A DNA stretch of 64,000 nt from Chryseobacterium sp. StRB126 (GTDB taxonomy: Bacteria > Bacteroidota > Bacteroidia > Flavobacteriales > Weeksellaceae), in assembly GCF_000829375.1 (NCBI RefSeq), contig NZ_AP014624.1, positions 1,612,001 through 1,676,000 of the forward strand, in the 5' to 3' direction. The notes beneath the pieces were generated by a model. That model was not told where the DNA came from and did no database searches. It worked only from the letters and a program-made list of their open reading frames with translations. Position 1 is the stretch's first letter, and every line of letters starts with the position of its first letter. Made by a program: the position numbers and the translations under genes. Shown here one piece after another: positions 27,005 to 36,430 of the stretch.

Positions 27005-27700
27005 ATGCATCATCAACTGGAAAAGCATTATGTAAACAGGATAGGCTGGCTTAGGGCAGCTGTTTTGGGGGCTAATGACGGATTGCTGTCCACTACAAGT
27101 ATTGTTATTGGTGTAGCAGCAGCAGAGCCGGAGCGGAATATCATTATTCTTGCTGCTTTGGCGGGAATGATTGCCGGTGCAATGTCTATGGCTGCCGGAG
27201 AATATGTCTCAGTAAGCTCACAGGAAGATACGGAAAAGGCAGATCTGATCCGGGAACAACGGGAGCTTGAAGAAATGCCGGAAGTAGAACTCCAGGAACT
27301 GGCTAAAGTGTATGAAAAAAGAGGCTGCACGAAGGAAACAGCCATGCAGGTTGCTATTGAGCTTACCAAACATAATGCATTGGAAGCCCATGCTCGAGAT
27401 GAATTGGGAATTAATGAAATCACACAGGCAAAACCTTTGCTGGCAGCAATAGCATCATTCGGATCATTTGCTGTAGGTGCGCTGTTGCCATTTACTGTTT
27501 CTATTGTAGCGCCTATCAAGCAAATGGTTTACTTTCAATATGGTTTTTCTATTATATTTTTGATGCTTTTAGGAGCAATTTCAGCCAGAGCTGGTGGATC
27601 CAGTATTAAAATTGCAGTCTTGAGAATTTGTTTCTGGGGAACAGTGGCCATGGGGATTACAGCATTGGTAGGACATCTTTTCGGGGTGAATGTAGCATGA
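27005..27700 (+). CDS. VIT1/CCC1-family iron/manganese transporter
   Basis: Membrane transporter of the VIT1/CCC1 family, which moves Fe(II) or Mn(II) out of the cytosol. 231 residues, five predicted membrane helices. The family start WLRAAVLGANDGLLSTTS is clear. Helix 2 has AGAMSMAAGEYVSVSSQEDTE, and the acidic cytoplasmic metal-binding domain (EREL/EEMPEVELQELAKVYE, then GCTKETAMQV) follows, with HARDELGI before helix 3. Single-gene unit. Metal specificity not determinable. Confidence 0.9.
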   Translation: MHHQLEKHYVNRIGWLRAAVLGANDGLLSTTSIVIGVAAAEPERNIIILAALAGMIAGAMSMAAGEYVSVSSQEDTEKADLIREQRELEEMPEVELQELAKVYEKRGCTKETAMQVAIELTKHNALEAHARDELGINEITQAKPLLAAIASFGSFAVGALLPFTVSIVAPIKQMVYFQYGFSIIFLMLLGAISARAGGSSIKIAVLRICFWGTVAMGITALVGHLFGVNVA

Positions 27701-27825
27701 GGTAGATTAAGCTTCTAATACCCTATTTAAAGTTTTTTTAAGGATAAGTATATGATTTTCAGATTATATTTTGCCTAACGATTGTTAGTCGTAGAAGTAC
27801 TACACTTTTTGAAATTTCCATTTAA

Positions 27826-27860
27826 TTTGTAGGGCTGTATTGTAAATAGATCTATATTTG
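27826..27860 (+). promoter_or_regulatory. Candidate promoter of hcp (tssD)
   Basis: TTTG at 27826-27829 and TATATTTG at 27853-27860 with a 23-base spacer fit the Bacteroidota consensus. The ATG of hcp is 50 bases downstream. Confidence 0.6.
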
Positions 27861-27910
27861 GTGATATAAAACATCAAATCACACAATATTAACGATTAAA
27901 ATTTACGATC

Positions 27911-28318
27911 ATGGCAGAAAGAAATTCAAGAGGAATTTTAAAATTCAACAACGGAGAAGGACAAAAGTTATTAAAGCTTAACTACAGCGTATCAAGATCT
28001 ACAGATGTATCAGGACGTGTAGCTTCAGATCCTTCTAATGCTCTTATCAAAATTACAGTAGAAGCTACAGAAAAATCAGACATTCTGGAAAGCTTACTAA
28101 ACGGAAAGTACAAACCTACAGTGGGAGAAATTACTTTCAACAAATCTCACGAGGAAGGAACATTAACAACTTTAAAGTGGCAAAACGGTTATGTAATCCA
28201 GCACGAAGTAGATTTCGATGCAGTGGATGAAAACAGTATGTATATCACTTTTGTTGTAAGTGCAGAACAAATTGATTTAGGAAACTCTGCTTACCATGGA
28301 GCTTGGCCTACAGCCTAA
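27911..28318 (+). CDS. tssD: T6SS tube protein Hcp (TssD family)
   Basis: Subunit of the inner T6SS tube that is expelled by sheath contraction; hexamers stack below the VgrG spike. 135 residues, no signal peptide, Bacteroidota TssD type. Family landmarks are a conserved start RGILKFNNGEGQKLLKLNYS, then ITVEATEKSDILE and FNKSHEEGTLTTLKWQNGYV. It has its own promoter and a terminator right after the stop, so it can be made in large amount independently of vgrG. It belongs with the tssBC genes at 3.6 kb. Confidence 0.92.
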   Translation: MAERNSRGILKFNNGEGQKLLKLNYSVSRSTDVSGRVASDPSNALIKITVEATEKSDILESLLNGKYKPTVGEITFNKSHEEGTLTTLKWQNGYVIQHEVDFDAVDENSMYITFVVSAEQIDLGNSAYHGAWPTA

Positions 28319-28350
28319 GAACCTAGTTTTTTAAAAAATCAAGTACATAT

Positions 28351-28388
28351 AAAACAGAATGGTACATTAGATACTGTTCTGTTTTTTT
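28351..28388 (+). terminator. Rho-independent terminator after hcp
   Basis: A 14-bp stem (AAAACAGAATGGTA with TACTGTTCTGTTTT, two wobble pairs) followed by a T-run. Confidence 0.8.
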
Positions 28389-28564
28389 GGCTCTGATAAA
28401 TACGTCAGAATCTGAGCAAATATTCTTACTAATTTCCTGTGATTGTTAAAATAAATCAAGTAAAAATAGATTTCATATTGTGAAAAATTTATAATTTTAT
28501 ATAAAAGGTATTGTTTTTAGAATTTTTTTCAAAAAATAAAACCTACCAAACACCTTACATTAAT

Positions 28565-30424
28565 ATGACTAAAAATATCTCGAATTCCGAAAAGATTTCG
28601 GAGAATCATATTCCTGGAATCAACCGTATAGTAAAGCTGGATATCGTAATTGAAGGCAAAATGATTAAACATTTCAAACACTTTCGCTTACAGCAGAGTG
28701 TAAAAAAACATCATAATTTTGAACTAACATTGGCACATGATACCTTGGATGGGGTACAAAACCATGATCTGGAAGAAGCTCAGCAGTTTTTGGGAAAACG
28801 CTTAACCGTAGTTTTTAAATATAAAGATGTAGAAGGAAGCCCTGAAAGAACCTTCGTAGGGGTGATTACAAAAGTAGGATTCAGTCAGGAAAATCACAGT
28901 CTTGGAAATATCGTACTGAAAGGATACAGCCCTACCATTCTTCTGGATGCAGCTCCTCATACCCAAAGTTTTGGTGGAGAGCAACCTGTTAATATGGGAA
29001 TTATTGCTACAGATGTGATAAAACAGGGTATCGAAAACAGTAAATTTGATGTAAAGGTGAATGCAAAGGCATCTGCTCAGATTTTGTACAGCTCCCAATA
29101 CAACGAAACGCACTACAATTATCTTTGCAGAATGGCAGAAGCCTATGGTGAGCAATTCTATTATGACGGAGAAATACTTCATTTCGGAAATATGCCACCT
29201 CAAAATAAAGCGCTGGAACTGATCTATGGAAGCAATGTTTCAGATATTAACGTGGAAATGAAAGCTGTTCATATCAAACCTCGCTTTTATGGATATAACA
29301 GCAGTTCCAATGCTAAGCTCACTTCCGGAGAAACCCCTATTAAACATGTAGGAAATCTGGCAAAAACAGCCTATCAGAATAATGATAAAATCTTTAAAAC
29401 TCCATCATTACAAATTGCCCCAATAAAGGCGGCTACGGATATGGATGTGGTCATTTCCCAAACCAGTACAGCCGGCAGCAGAGCGGTAGATGTTTTTACC
29501 GTTTCAGGAGGAACCACCATTCCTTTTTTATATCCGGGATGTGTTGCTGATATCAATATGCGGAAGACCGACAGTAATCAGACTTCTTATTTCACCAAAT
29601 TGATGATCACGGAAGTTACACATGAAATAGATACTCTGGGACGCTATGAAGGAAGATTTGAAGCTATAGCCTCAGATACAGGATATATTCCAACTCCTGA
29701 TTTTACCGTGCCTATTGCAGAACCTCAGATAGCTACTGTCATCTCGAATACAGATCCGCTGGGACAGGGAAGAGTTACTGTAAGATTCGACTGGCAGCTG
29801 CATGATACCACCAATTTCATCCGAATGATGGCTCCTGATGCCGGAGGTACCGATCAAATTACTCAGAATAGAGGATATGTAGCCATTCCTGAGGTAGGAG
29901 ATCAGGTAATGGTAGGTTTCGTTCATAATCATCCGGACCGCCCGTTCGTAATGGGCGGAATGTTCCATGGCGGAACGGCTCTTGGCGGTGGTATAGACAA
30001 TCACTTAAAATCAATTCAAACCAGAAGCGGGATTAGGGTTTTAATGAATGATGCCGAAGGAAGCGTTACCATCATCGATCCCAGTGGAAATAACTATTTC
30101 ATGGATGGAAAAGGAAATATTACCGTAACATCTCCTAAAAATATGACCTTCAATGTAGGTGAAAATCTTGATATCAACGTAGGAAATAATATGAGAACAA
30201 GTGTTGGAAATGATAATGCAGTGAACATTACCAATAATCATAAGTTTATGTCCAAAAATTATAAGCAGACGGTTAATGAGAATAAAACAGTTAATATAAC
30301 AGGAGACCTCAAAGAAACTACATCTACAACAACTCATAAAGCAAAAAATGGAGATATTCTGCTTCAAAGTTCAGGAGTTGCCAAAATGCTGGGAAAAATA
30401 GATGCTAAGGTAAACAAAGGATAA
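28565..30424 (+). CDS. vgrG: T6SS spike protein VgrG
   Basis: The trimeric spike that tips the Hcp tube and carries effectors, 619 residues from the ATG at 28565; the upstream in-frame TTG at 28511 adds an AT-rich tail and is less likely. The first part (to about 380) is the gp27-like base. The OB/gp5-like domain follows with VISNTDPLGQGRVTVRFDW, IRMMAPDAGG, GYVAIPEVGDQVMVGF and PDRPFVMGGMFHG. The C-terminal needle is a repeat-rich beta-helix (NVGENLDINVGNNMRTSVGN and onwards). It ends without an effector extension (KMLGKIDAKVNKG), so effectors must come as separate proteins, which follow directly. Confidence 0.93.
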   Translation: MTKNISNSEKISENHIPGINRIVKLDIVIEGKMIKHFKHFRLQQSVKKHHNFELTLAHDTLDGVQNHDLEEAQQFLGKRLTVVFKYKDVEGSPERTFVGVITKVGFSQENHSLGNIVLKGYSPTILLDAAPHTQSFGGEQPVNMGIIATDVIKQGIENSKFDVKVNAKASAQILYSSQYNETHYNYLCRMAEAYGEQFYYDGEILHFGNMPPQNKALELIYGSNVSDINVEMKAVHIKPRFYGYNSSSNAKLTSGETPIKHVGNLAKTAYQNNDKIFKTPSLQIAPIKAATDMDVVISQTSTAGSRAVDVFTVSGGTTIPFLYPGCVADINMRKTDSNQTSYFTKLMITEVTHEIDTLGRYEGRFEAIASDTGYIPTPDFTVPIAEPQIATVISNTDPLGQGRVTVRFDWQLHDTTNFIRMMAPDAGGTDQITQNRGYVAIPEVGDQVMVGFVHNHPDRPFVMGGMFHGGTALGGGIDNHLKSIQTRSGIRVLMNDAEGSVTIIDPSGNNYFMDGKGNITVTSPKNMTFNVGENLDINVGNNMRTSVGNDNAVNITNNHKFMSKNYKQTVNENKTVNITGDLKETTSTTTHKAKNGDILLQSSGVAKMLGKIDAKVNKG

Positions 30425-30479
30425 TAATACATACAATTGATGGTATATCGTTTATTTACTGATGACCACCATATTTACT

Positions 30480-31562
30480 ATGAATAAAATAATAAAGTAT
30501 TTGCTAAGCTTTTTGTTCTTTACCCAGATCTCGTGTCAGGAAAAAAAAGATCATAAAATAACTACACCAATGACAAAATACGAATGGAGTGAAGGGACTT
30601 CGGCAGCCTTGGGGTATCCGATGGAAGTCTATAAAGGAGGTATTGACTATGAAGGAGGCGGATGGGTAAGTCTGGATAATGGAATGACTCCAGGTACCAA
30701 TTCCTGGGGTACAGTTAGTAATGGAATGTCAAGTAATTTTAAAGGTCTTCCTACCCGTTTGGATTTTATCTGGATGTCTTATATGGAGAATCAGTTTTAT
30801 CTTATTGATACAGCTGTTGATACTGATAAGATCAGGGAATATTTTAAAAAAGGATTTGATGTTAAGGTAACCAACGGAAGTGGTGATATTGAACATATGA
30901 CATACGATACATTTGGCATTGGGCTAGCTCCTGGAGGGGTTGTCGTAGTTTGGGTAGAAGGAATAGGCCATCAAAAAGAAATAGGAAGATACCAGGCCGA
31001 GAAAGTAAAGATCCCTGAATCTGAAATTGCAAAGTTAGACAGTCATGAGAATCGCTTCTGGAGAAAGGATTATCTGGATATGGTTCATAGCCGGGAGCAG
31101 ATTATTCCTGCAAAAGTAAGAGAGGAAAACAAAGGAAAACCCATTCCGTTCGGACTTTGGGATACCTATAGAATACGATACAGCTGGAAACTGGTTTTTG
31201 AACTTCCGGAAAAAGCAAAATTATATCCCTTGGCGAATGTAAAACTCACGACTATTAATGGAGAAAGGGAACAGCTTGAAACTACTAAACCCCCATTATC
31301 TAAAAACGAAATGAGAGCAATACCCACAAGAATTGTATTTGATTTCGTGGGAGCGGATGGAAAAGAATATGGTGGTGAATGTACTTTAAATGAAAAATCA
31401 GGCTTTGAAGCATTTAAAACTGTATTTGGCGATAATCCGAATTCAACCAAGGCAGATATTATTGTAAAAGTAAACGAAGCCAATAGTTATTTAACCATAA
31501 AACTGAAAGGTGAAAATGGTAAAGAAGCTTTCATAAAGGCTGATAGCATAGAAGTTTTTTAA
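30480..31562 (+). CDS. DUF2931 family lipoprotein, candidate immunity protein
   Basis: A 360-residue lipoprotein. The ATG at 30480 gives the signal (MNKIIKYLLSFLFFTQISC) with Cys about 19. The domain has GLPTRLDFIWMSYMENQFYL, then REYFKKGFDV, as in DUF2931. A second part (about 230-360) includes EKAKLYPLANVKL and GADGKEYGGECTL. The family function is not established. It sits between vgrG and a Tle1-like phospholipase gene that begins 11 bases after its stop. Periplasmic lipoproteins next to T6SS lipase effectors are commonly their immunity proteins, so that role is inferred here. Confidence 0.78.
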   Translation: MNKIIKYLLSFLFFTQISCQEKKDHKITTPMTKYEWSEGTSAALGYPMEVYKGGIDYEGGGWVSLDNGMTPGTNSWGTVSNGMSSNFKGLPTRLDFIWMSYMENQFYLIDTAVDTDKIREYFKKGFDVKVTNGSGDIEHMTYDTFGIGLAPGGVVVVWVEGIGHQKEIGRYQAEKVKIPESEIAKLDSHENRFWRKDYLDMVHSREQIIPAKVREENKGKPIPFGLWDTYRIRYSWKLVFELPEKAKLYPLANVKLTTINGEREQLETTKPPLSKNEMRAIPTRIVFDFVGADGKEYGGECTLNEKSGFEAFKTVFGDNPNSTKADIIVKVNEANSYLTIKLKGENGKEAFIKADSIEVF

Positions 31563-31573
31563 ACACAAAAATT

Positions 31574-33385
31574 ATGGGAAAGACTTTTGTATACAACACA
31601 GGGAATGCAAAACCTCCTATTGATGAAATTCATCTTGAAATAGGAGTCTTTTTCGATGGTACTTTAAATAGCCTGAAGAATACGGAACTACGGGAGAAAT
31701 ACAGAGATGGTAAAAATAAAATTCTGCGCATGGATTCCGAAGATAAAATGCTGGAAAAGGAAGAGGCTATAAAGGAAACAAGGAAAAAACAGGAAGAAGA
31801 GTTTGAAAATTTAAAAGACGATGACAATTCCGAATATGCTCAGTATCTCAGAGGCAGCCATAGAGGATGGCTGGACAGTCAAGGAGTAGATAACAGCTAT
31901 AGTAACGATAGTACTAATGTTGCCAGAATGTATAAAAGCTGTGAACAATATAAATATGGTGTATATGTAGAAGGAATAGGTACTGTGGATAACGATAGGG
32001 ATGTGGATGATGGGTTTCAGTATGGTTCCGGAAAAACAGGAGTAAGAGGAAAAGTAAGAAGAGGTTGTGAAATGGTTGCCGCCAGAATTAATAGTCTTCT
32101 TCCGGGTGGGAGTTCGAAGAAAAAAATGGTTAGGATTACCATAGATACATTCGGTTTCAGCCGCGGTGCAGCTGCTGCAAGAAACTTTGCGTATGAGATC
32201 AATGGTAATAAAAGAACACAGGATGTTGAGGTCAAAAAATCAAGAAAAGTAGTCGGATATAAAGAAAGTGGATCTTACGGAAATGAAACATTGGTAGCAG
32301 AATATGAAGATATCTGGTTAGATAAAGATAAAACAGAAGTAGATCCGAAATATCTTGTTGACGGAAAACTCCCAAAATTTGGCTTTCTGGGATATTATCT
32401 TTTAAGTAAAAAAATATTATCTGTTCAGCAACTGGAAGATCTGGAGCTGGAAGTCCGTTTCATAGGAGTTTACGAGACCGTTTCCTCTTATGAAGAGTTT
32501 GGAGATATGGGAACCATGGAAAGAGTAGGATATAGAGGAATATTGCACGCTTCATTAGGATCAGCCCGTAACTTTGCTGATGATGTGGAGCAATTACAGC
32601 TTAGAAATCCGGGACCATTCCGTAAAGCAGTTCATTTCACGGCAGAAAATGAGCATCGCGAGAACTTTTCATTAACCACATTTACCTCAAAAGGAGTAAA
32701 AGAACCTAAAGATAATCAACATATTATTGAAAAAGAATTCCCAGGAGTTCACTGTGATATCGGAGGAGCTTACGAAAACGGAACAGAAGAGGTGGATGAA
32801 ATTGAGACCTCCAACCACAAATCATTCGGAGCATTACAGGAACGGAGGCAACAATTGATTGATGAACATTGGTTCACTCCTTCTCAGATTACCATCCATA
32901 ATACAGCTCTTAATATTCTGTCATTTGGAAGCGCATACCGTAAAATAAGAGGAGTTCGGTTCCTCCGAAAAGAATACAGCTATATCCCGCTTCAGTTTAT
33001 GGAAAAGCTTGGAGAAGGGATTTATGACCATCAATTAATGACAAAAACAGTAAATGATTATCCTATAGCCCACGATAAGAACTTAGTTGAGGCGGAGAAG
33101 ATTCTCAATAAATATGTGTTTGGGAATGGAGAGCCATGGTCATTTATCAGTGATGCTGACCTTAAAAAGGAAAATGAAAGACTTGCTGCTAATGATCCTG
33201 TTGAAAGTCCTACAGTAACTATTGAAAATGAACATCCCGTTATGAATATTCCTGAAGTACGTCTTCATGTGAACCAATCACAGACCTTATTAAGAACCAT
33301 AAGAAATAAATATCTCCATTGGTCGGCTAACAGAGACTGGATGGGAATGGACCCTAATAGTGATTATCAAAGAAGAGTGTATTAA
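31574..33385 (+). CDS. T6SS phospholipase effector, DUF2235/Tle1-like
   Basis: A 603-residue protein of the DUF2235 (Tle1-like) alpha/beta-hydrolase family, known to include T6SS phospholipases that attack membranes of target cells. It opens with GVFFDGTLN, the family signature. The nucleophile elbow is GFSRG (Ser about 196) in TFGFSRGAAAARNFA, the probable Asp is in HCDIGGAYENG (about 395), and a conserved end YLHWSANRDWMGM includes a candidate His. There is a charged Glu/Lys-rich insertion at 50-85. No signal peptide, as expected for T6SS cargo. The genes before (DUF2931) and after are two to eleven bases away, so the cluster is one operon. Confidence 0.88.
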   Translation: MGKTFVYNTGNAKPPIDEIHLEIGVFFDGTLNSLKNTELREKYRDGKNKILRMDSEDKMLEKEEAIKETRKKQEEEFENLKDDDNSEYAQYLRGSHRGWLDSQGVDNSYSNDSTNVARMYKSCEQYKYGVYVEGIGTVDNDRDVDDGFQYGSGKTGVRGKVRRGCEMVAARINSLLPGGSSKKKMVRITIDTFGFSRGAAAARNFAYEINGNKRTQDVEVKKSRKVVGYKESGSYGNETLVAEYEDIWLDKDKTEVDPKYLVDGKLPKFGFLGYYLLSKKILSVQQLEDLELEVRFIGVYETVSSYEEFGDMGTMERVGYRGILHASLGSARNFADDVEQLQLRNPGPFRKAVHFTAENEHRENFSLTTFTSKGVKEPKDNQHIIEKEFPGVHCDIGGAYENGTEEVDEIETSNHKSFGALQERRQQLIDEHWFTPSQITIHNTALNILSFGSAYRKIRGVRFLRKEYSYIPLQFMEKLGEGIYDHQLMTKTVNDYPIAHDKNLVEAEKILNKYVFGNGEPWSFISDADLKKENERLAANDPVESPTVTIENEHPVMNIPEVRLHVNQSQTLLRTIRNKYLHWSANRDWMGMDPNSDYQRRVY

Positions 33386-33387
33386 CA

Positions 33388-34089
33388 ATGTCAGGAATAT
33401 TACAGAATCTTCACCAGAAAATATATCGGTTGGAGACCATTGTTACGGAACAGAAAAATCCGGTGTATTCTACTCAGAAAAAATACGCAAGAGAAGTTGA
33501 GGTGTATTACTATGGAAAAGTAAAAGAAGAGCATGATTTTCAGATCCTGGTTACCCGATTTGATTTTTCCGAAGAAGAAGGAACCATGGATAAATTTTTA
33601 AAAAAGATCAGTTACTTATTTGATGAAATAGAATGCAGGGTAGATGACGAAGGAAATATTACGACGGTAGATAATTTACTTTTCTTACGATTAAGATGGA
33701 ATAAAATTCAGGCAGATTTGTCTGAAACACATAAAGGAGAGGCCGTAGATCACTATTTCAGCCAGATTAGTAATTTGCTGGAAGATGAAAAAAAACTGAT
33801 TGACTTTCTGGGAAGCTATCAGATGTTTGGATTACTGTTCAACGGTTTGCTACAGGCATTTGATGCCAAAAAGAAAAGAGAATCCCCAGACGGATTTACA
33901 GAAATTATGACACCTGTGAGAGAAGGTAATAAAATGATGTTAAAGATCTCTGCTGAAAATCTTGAACAAACAGATACCGATGACTTCAGGGGACTGTTTG
34001 TAAGCGGGGAAGACCAGCTTGAAGAAGGATTTATAGAAGTCAGAAAAAACAATTTCCATTTAAAACATTCATTATTATGGGTAGGGTAA
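33388..34089 (+). CDS. Unknown acidic protein between two T6SS effectors
   Basis: A 233-residue soluble, acidic protein with no recognised family. It starts two bases after the phospholipase stop and overlaps the next gene by 13 bases, so translation of all three is tied together. The N-terminal half looks like a small alpha/beta domain (KYAREVEVYYYGKVKEEHDF, then FDFSEEEGTMDKFLKKISYL); the middle is helical. With no signal peptide and a position between two cargo genes it could be a chaperone/adaptor that loads an effector onto VgrG, but this is inference from position only. Confidence 0.65.
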   Translation: MSGILQNLHQKIYRLETIVTEQKNPVYSTQKKYAREVEVYYYGKVKEEHDFQILVTRFDFSEEEGTMDKFLKKISYLFDEIECRVDDEGNITTVDNLLFLRLRWNKIQADLSETHKGEAVDHYFSQISNLLEDEKKLIDFLGSYQMFGLLFNGLLQAFDAKKKRESPDGFTEIMTPVREGNKMMLKISAENLEQTDTDDFRGLFVSGEDQLEEGFIEVRKNNFHLKHSLLWVG

Positions 34090-35492
34090 ATAACGACGGA
34101 GATCATACCACTCCGGAAACGGTACCGGACAATGAGCAACAGAGGGCGGATAACAGAAGGAAGATGGAGGATAAACGAGCGGAGGATGCTGAAAAAGAAA
34201 AAGCAGAAGCCAGCCTGAAAGTTGTCATCGATACAGCCGCTTTGGAATGTACACTATGTACCAATCCTAAAGGAATAATGGTTGTTAATTACAATACACC
34301 AACCATTCAGGAGAAGAAAACAGCTACAGTAAAGGAAAAAGGCCCTAAAAGTCTTGTGTTTACAGGAAACTGTCTTAAAAGTCCTAATGCTGCGCTGCCT
34401 TGTGCTTCTGTAATGAAAGTGGGAGAATGGAAAAAAGTAGGCACTTATCTGTCCCAAGAGCAGCTCGTGTTATTGCAGCAAAGCACAATTCCTTGTAACT
34501 ACGGACAGATTGATATTAAAATTACAGATAGCGGACAAATTCATCAGCCAGATAGTATTGAAGCAAAAGGAGCACCTGTTCCGAATCCGAAGGATGAGGG
34601 AAAATGCTTTTGTGACAGAGAAATGACATTGGATGAATTAAAGCTTGTTGTAAAACAGCTCAGAGCATCCGAAAAGAAAAAATCTACAGCCATATTTTCA
34701 GATGAAAACTGCCCTTTACCCGCTGCAGATACTACCTATGAAAGGTTATTGGAAGAGCTAAACACTATGTTTAAAACTTATCATATCAATACATGTATAA
34801 GAAAAATACACTTTTTTGCCCAATGCTATCATGAAACGGCCAGATTGGGAACAACTTTGGAATATGCAAGTGGAGTAGGATATGATCCTGGTAATCATCC
34901 TGAGTCCAAGCAGCATGGGCATACGGTAGCGGGTGATGGCCCCAGATATAAAGGAAGAGGTGGAATGCAGTTGACATGGAGGGACCAGCAAAAAGAGTAT
35001 CTTACCTATGTGATTTCAAAGAAACCTCAGCTGGTGCAAGGTAAAAAGATAGAGGATCTCTTTGACAGGAAAAAACAATATCAGGAAAAATATATCTATA
35101 CCAGAGACAAACTTGATGATAAAGGAAATCCTGTTCTGAATAAAAAGAAGAAAAAAGTAAAAGAGAAAGTTGTTGATTTAGTGGATGTAGATGGAGCTGG
35201 ATTGATTGCTAATAGCTTATATTTTGCTATTGATTCTGCTGGCTGGTTTTGGGATATTTACAAAACAATAGAATATGGAACCAAAGCTAATAAGGAAAAA
35301 TATAAAGAGATATTGCATAAGAATTTGAATGAAGTTTCCGATTATGGAGATAAATACCTTTCTATCATCTCAAAATTTGTAAATGGAGGAGGAAACGGAA
35401 TGGCAGAAAGGAATGTTTATTATAATGAACTAAAAACAAATGTATTTAAATTTAACACAAAATGCATCAACCGTGATAAAATTAAAAAATAA
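34077..35492 (+). CDS. PAAR-like (DUF4280) spike fused to a GH19 muramidase/chitinase-like effector domain
   Basis: A 471-residue fusion. Residues 1-42 are a charged helical leader. At about 48-155 comes a DUF4280/PAAR-like domain with paired Cys and Gly/Pro loops (LECTLCTNPKGIMVVNY, FTGNCLKSPNAALPCASVM, STIPCNYGQIDIKITDSGQ), expected to cap the VgrG tip. After a Cys-containing linker, about 205-460 is a glycoside hydrolase 19-like lysozyme domain. The catalytic Glu lies in CYHETARLG (E253), followed by GPRYKGRGGMQLTW (R290 onward), the substrate-cleft motif. Such domains cut peptidoglycan or chitin; in a T6SS spike peptidoglycan is likely. No signal peptide. This is a specialised effector with an attached spike tip. 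Confidence 0.85.
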   Translation: MGRVNNDGDHTTPETVPDNEQQRADNRRKMEDKRAEDAEKEKAEASLKVVIDTAALECTLCTNPKGIMVVNYNTPTIQEKKTATVKEKGPKSLVFTGNCLKSPNAALPCASVMKVGEWKKVGTYLSQEQLVLLQQSTIPCNYGQIDIKITDSGQIHQPDSIEAKGAPVPNPKDEGKCFCDREMTLDELKLVVKQLRASEKKKSTAIFSDENCPLPAADTTYERLLEELNTMFKTYHINTCIRKIHFFAQCYHETARLGTTLEYASGVGYDPGNHPESKQHGHTVAGDGPRYKGRGGMQLTWRDQQKEYLTYVISKKPQLVQGKKIEDLFDRKKQYQEKYIYTRDKLDDKGNPVLNKKKKKVKEKVVDLVDVDGAGLIANSLYFAIDSAGWFWDIYKTIEYGTKANKEKYKEILHKNLNEVSDYGDKYLSIISKFVNGGGNGMAERNVYYNELKTNVFKFNTKCINRDKIKK

Positions 35493-36330
35493 GGTTTTCA
35501 AAACAGTATCAGCTATCTGTCTGTCTTTTGCTGGGTTTTTATCTGCACAAGTCAATTATTATGACCTGGATCATGATAATCTTCAAGATGAGGTTACGTT
35601 GGAAAGTAATCTTGTAACCATTCATTTTGGAAATAAAAAAACAGACAGCATTGAATTGCCTGAGATTACAGCACTTAGTAATGCCCGTATCCAATATTCA
35701 AATCCATATGAAATTATGATACATTATAGTGGTGACAGAGTATTATACGGTGCAGTAAATTTTTTATATAAAAAAAGCTGGTATGTAAAAAATGTTAATT
35801 TCTATAATCCTTGTCAGGAATGTGAAGACCAAAACATTAAAATTCTTACCAAAAATATTAATCTTCCTGTTAAAAATATAAATTATGCAACCTTTGAAAT
35901 AGATTCTAAAGGGTTTAAATCCTTGAATTTTTTTGATCATGAAGGAATAATACAGTCTTATGGAAATCTTAAAAAACTTTATACTGATTTATCTGCTTAT
36001 CCTTTGTTGGCAGACTATTTTAACGAAACAGTATTGCCGGATTTTAAGAAGAAATATCCTCTATCTCAAAAAAATGTTGATGATTATAATAATATAGCAT
36101 TTGCTCTGTTAAATAATGGTAATCAGAAAGTGGCTATTGAACTTTTAACACAGATAATCAGTAAATTTCCCAACAGAACTGTTACATATCTTAATTTGGC
36201 GGACAGTTACTGGAATATAGGAGAAAAAGATAAAGCGAAGCAACATTACAATAAATATATTTCTTTGATGAAATCTCAGAAAAAAGATCTTAGGAAAGTT
36301 CCTGTATATGTTTATACTAGAACAAAATAA
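35473..36330 (+). CDS. Secreted TPR-containing protein, candidate immunity protein
   Basis: About 285 residues. A GTG at 35473, overlapping the effector stop by 20 bases, gives a good signal peptide (KTVSAICLSFAGFLSAQ); an ATG at 35440 would add 11 polar residues in front and is less attractive. The mature protein starts VNYYDLDHDNLQDEVTLES, like an EF-hand/FG-GAP-type beta domain, and ends with TPR-like helices at about 210-275 (NNIAFALLNNGNQKVAIELL, YLNLADSYWNIGEKDKAKQH). It is translationally coupled to the GH19 fusion, and a periplasmic location fits protection of the cell's own peptidoglycan. The immunity role is inference. Confidence 0.68.
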   Translation: MIKLKNKVFKTVSAICLSFAGFLSAQVNYYDLDHDNLQDEVTLESNLVTIHFGNKKTDSIELPEITALSNARIQYSNPYEIMIHYSGDRVLYGAVNFLYKKSWYVKNVNFYNPCQECEDQNIKILTKNINLPVKNINYATFEIDSKGFKSLNFFDHEGIIQSYGNLKKLYTDLSAYPLLADYFNETVLPDFKKKYPLSQKNVDDYNNIAFALLNNGNQKVAIELLTQIISKFPNRTVTYLNLADSYWNIGEKDKAKQHYNKYISLMKSQKKDLRKVPVYVYTRTK

Positions 36331-36430
36331 TAAAAGGATTTAATATGATTTTCTAATGAATTTTTAAAGTAATAATTGCTCAGGTTTTAATTGTATTAAT
36401 GCTCAGGAGCTGAAAATTTGGAACAAAGCA

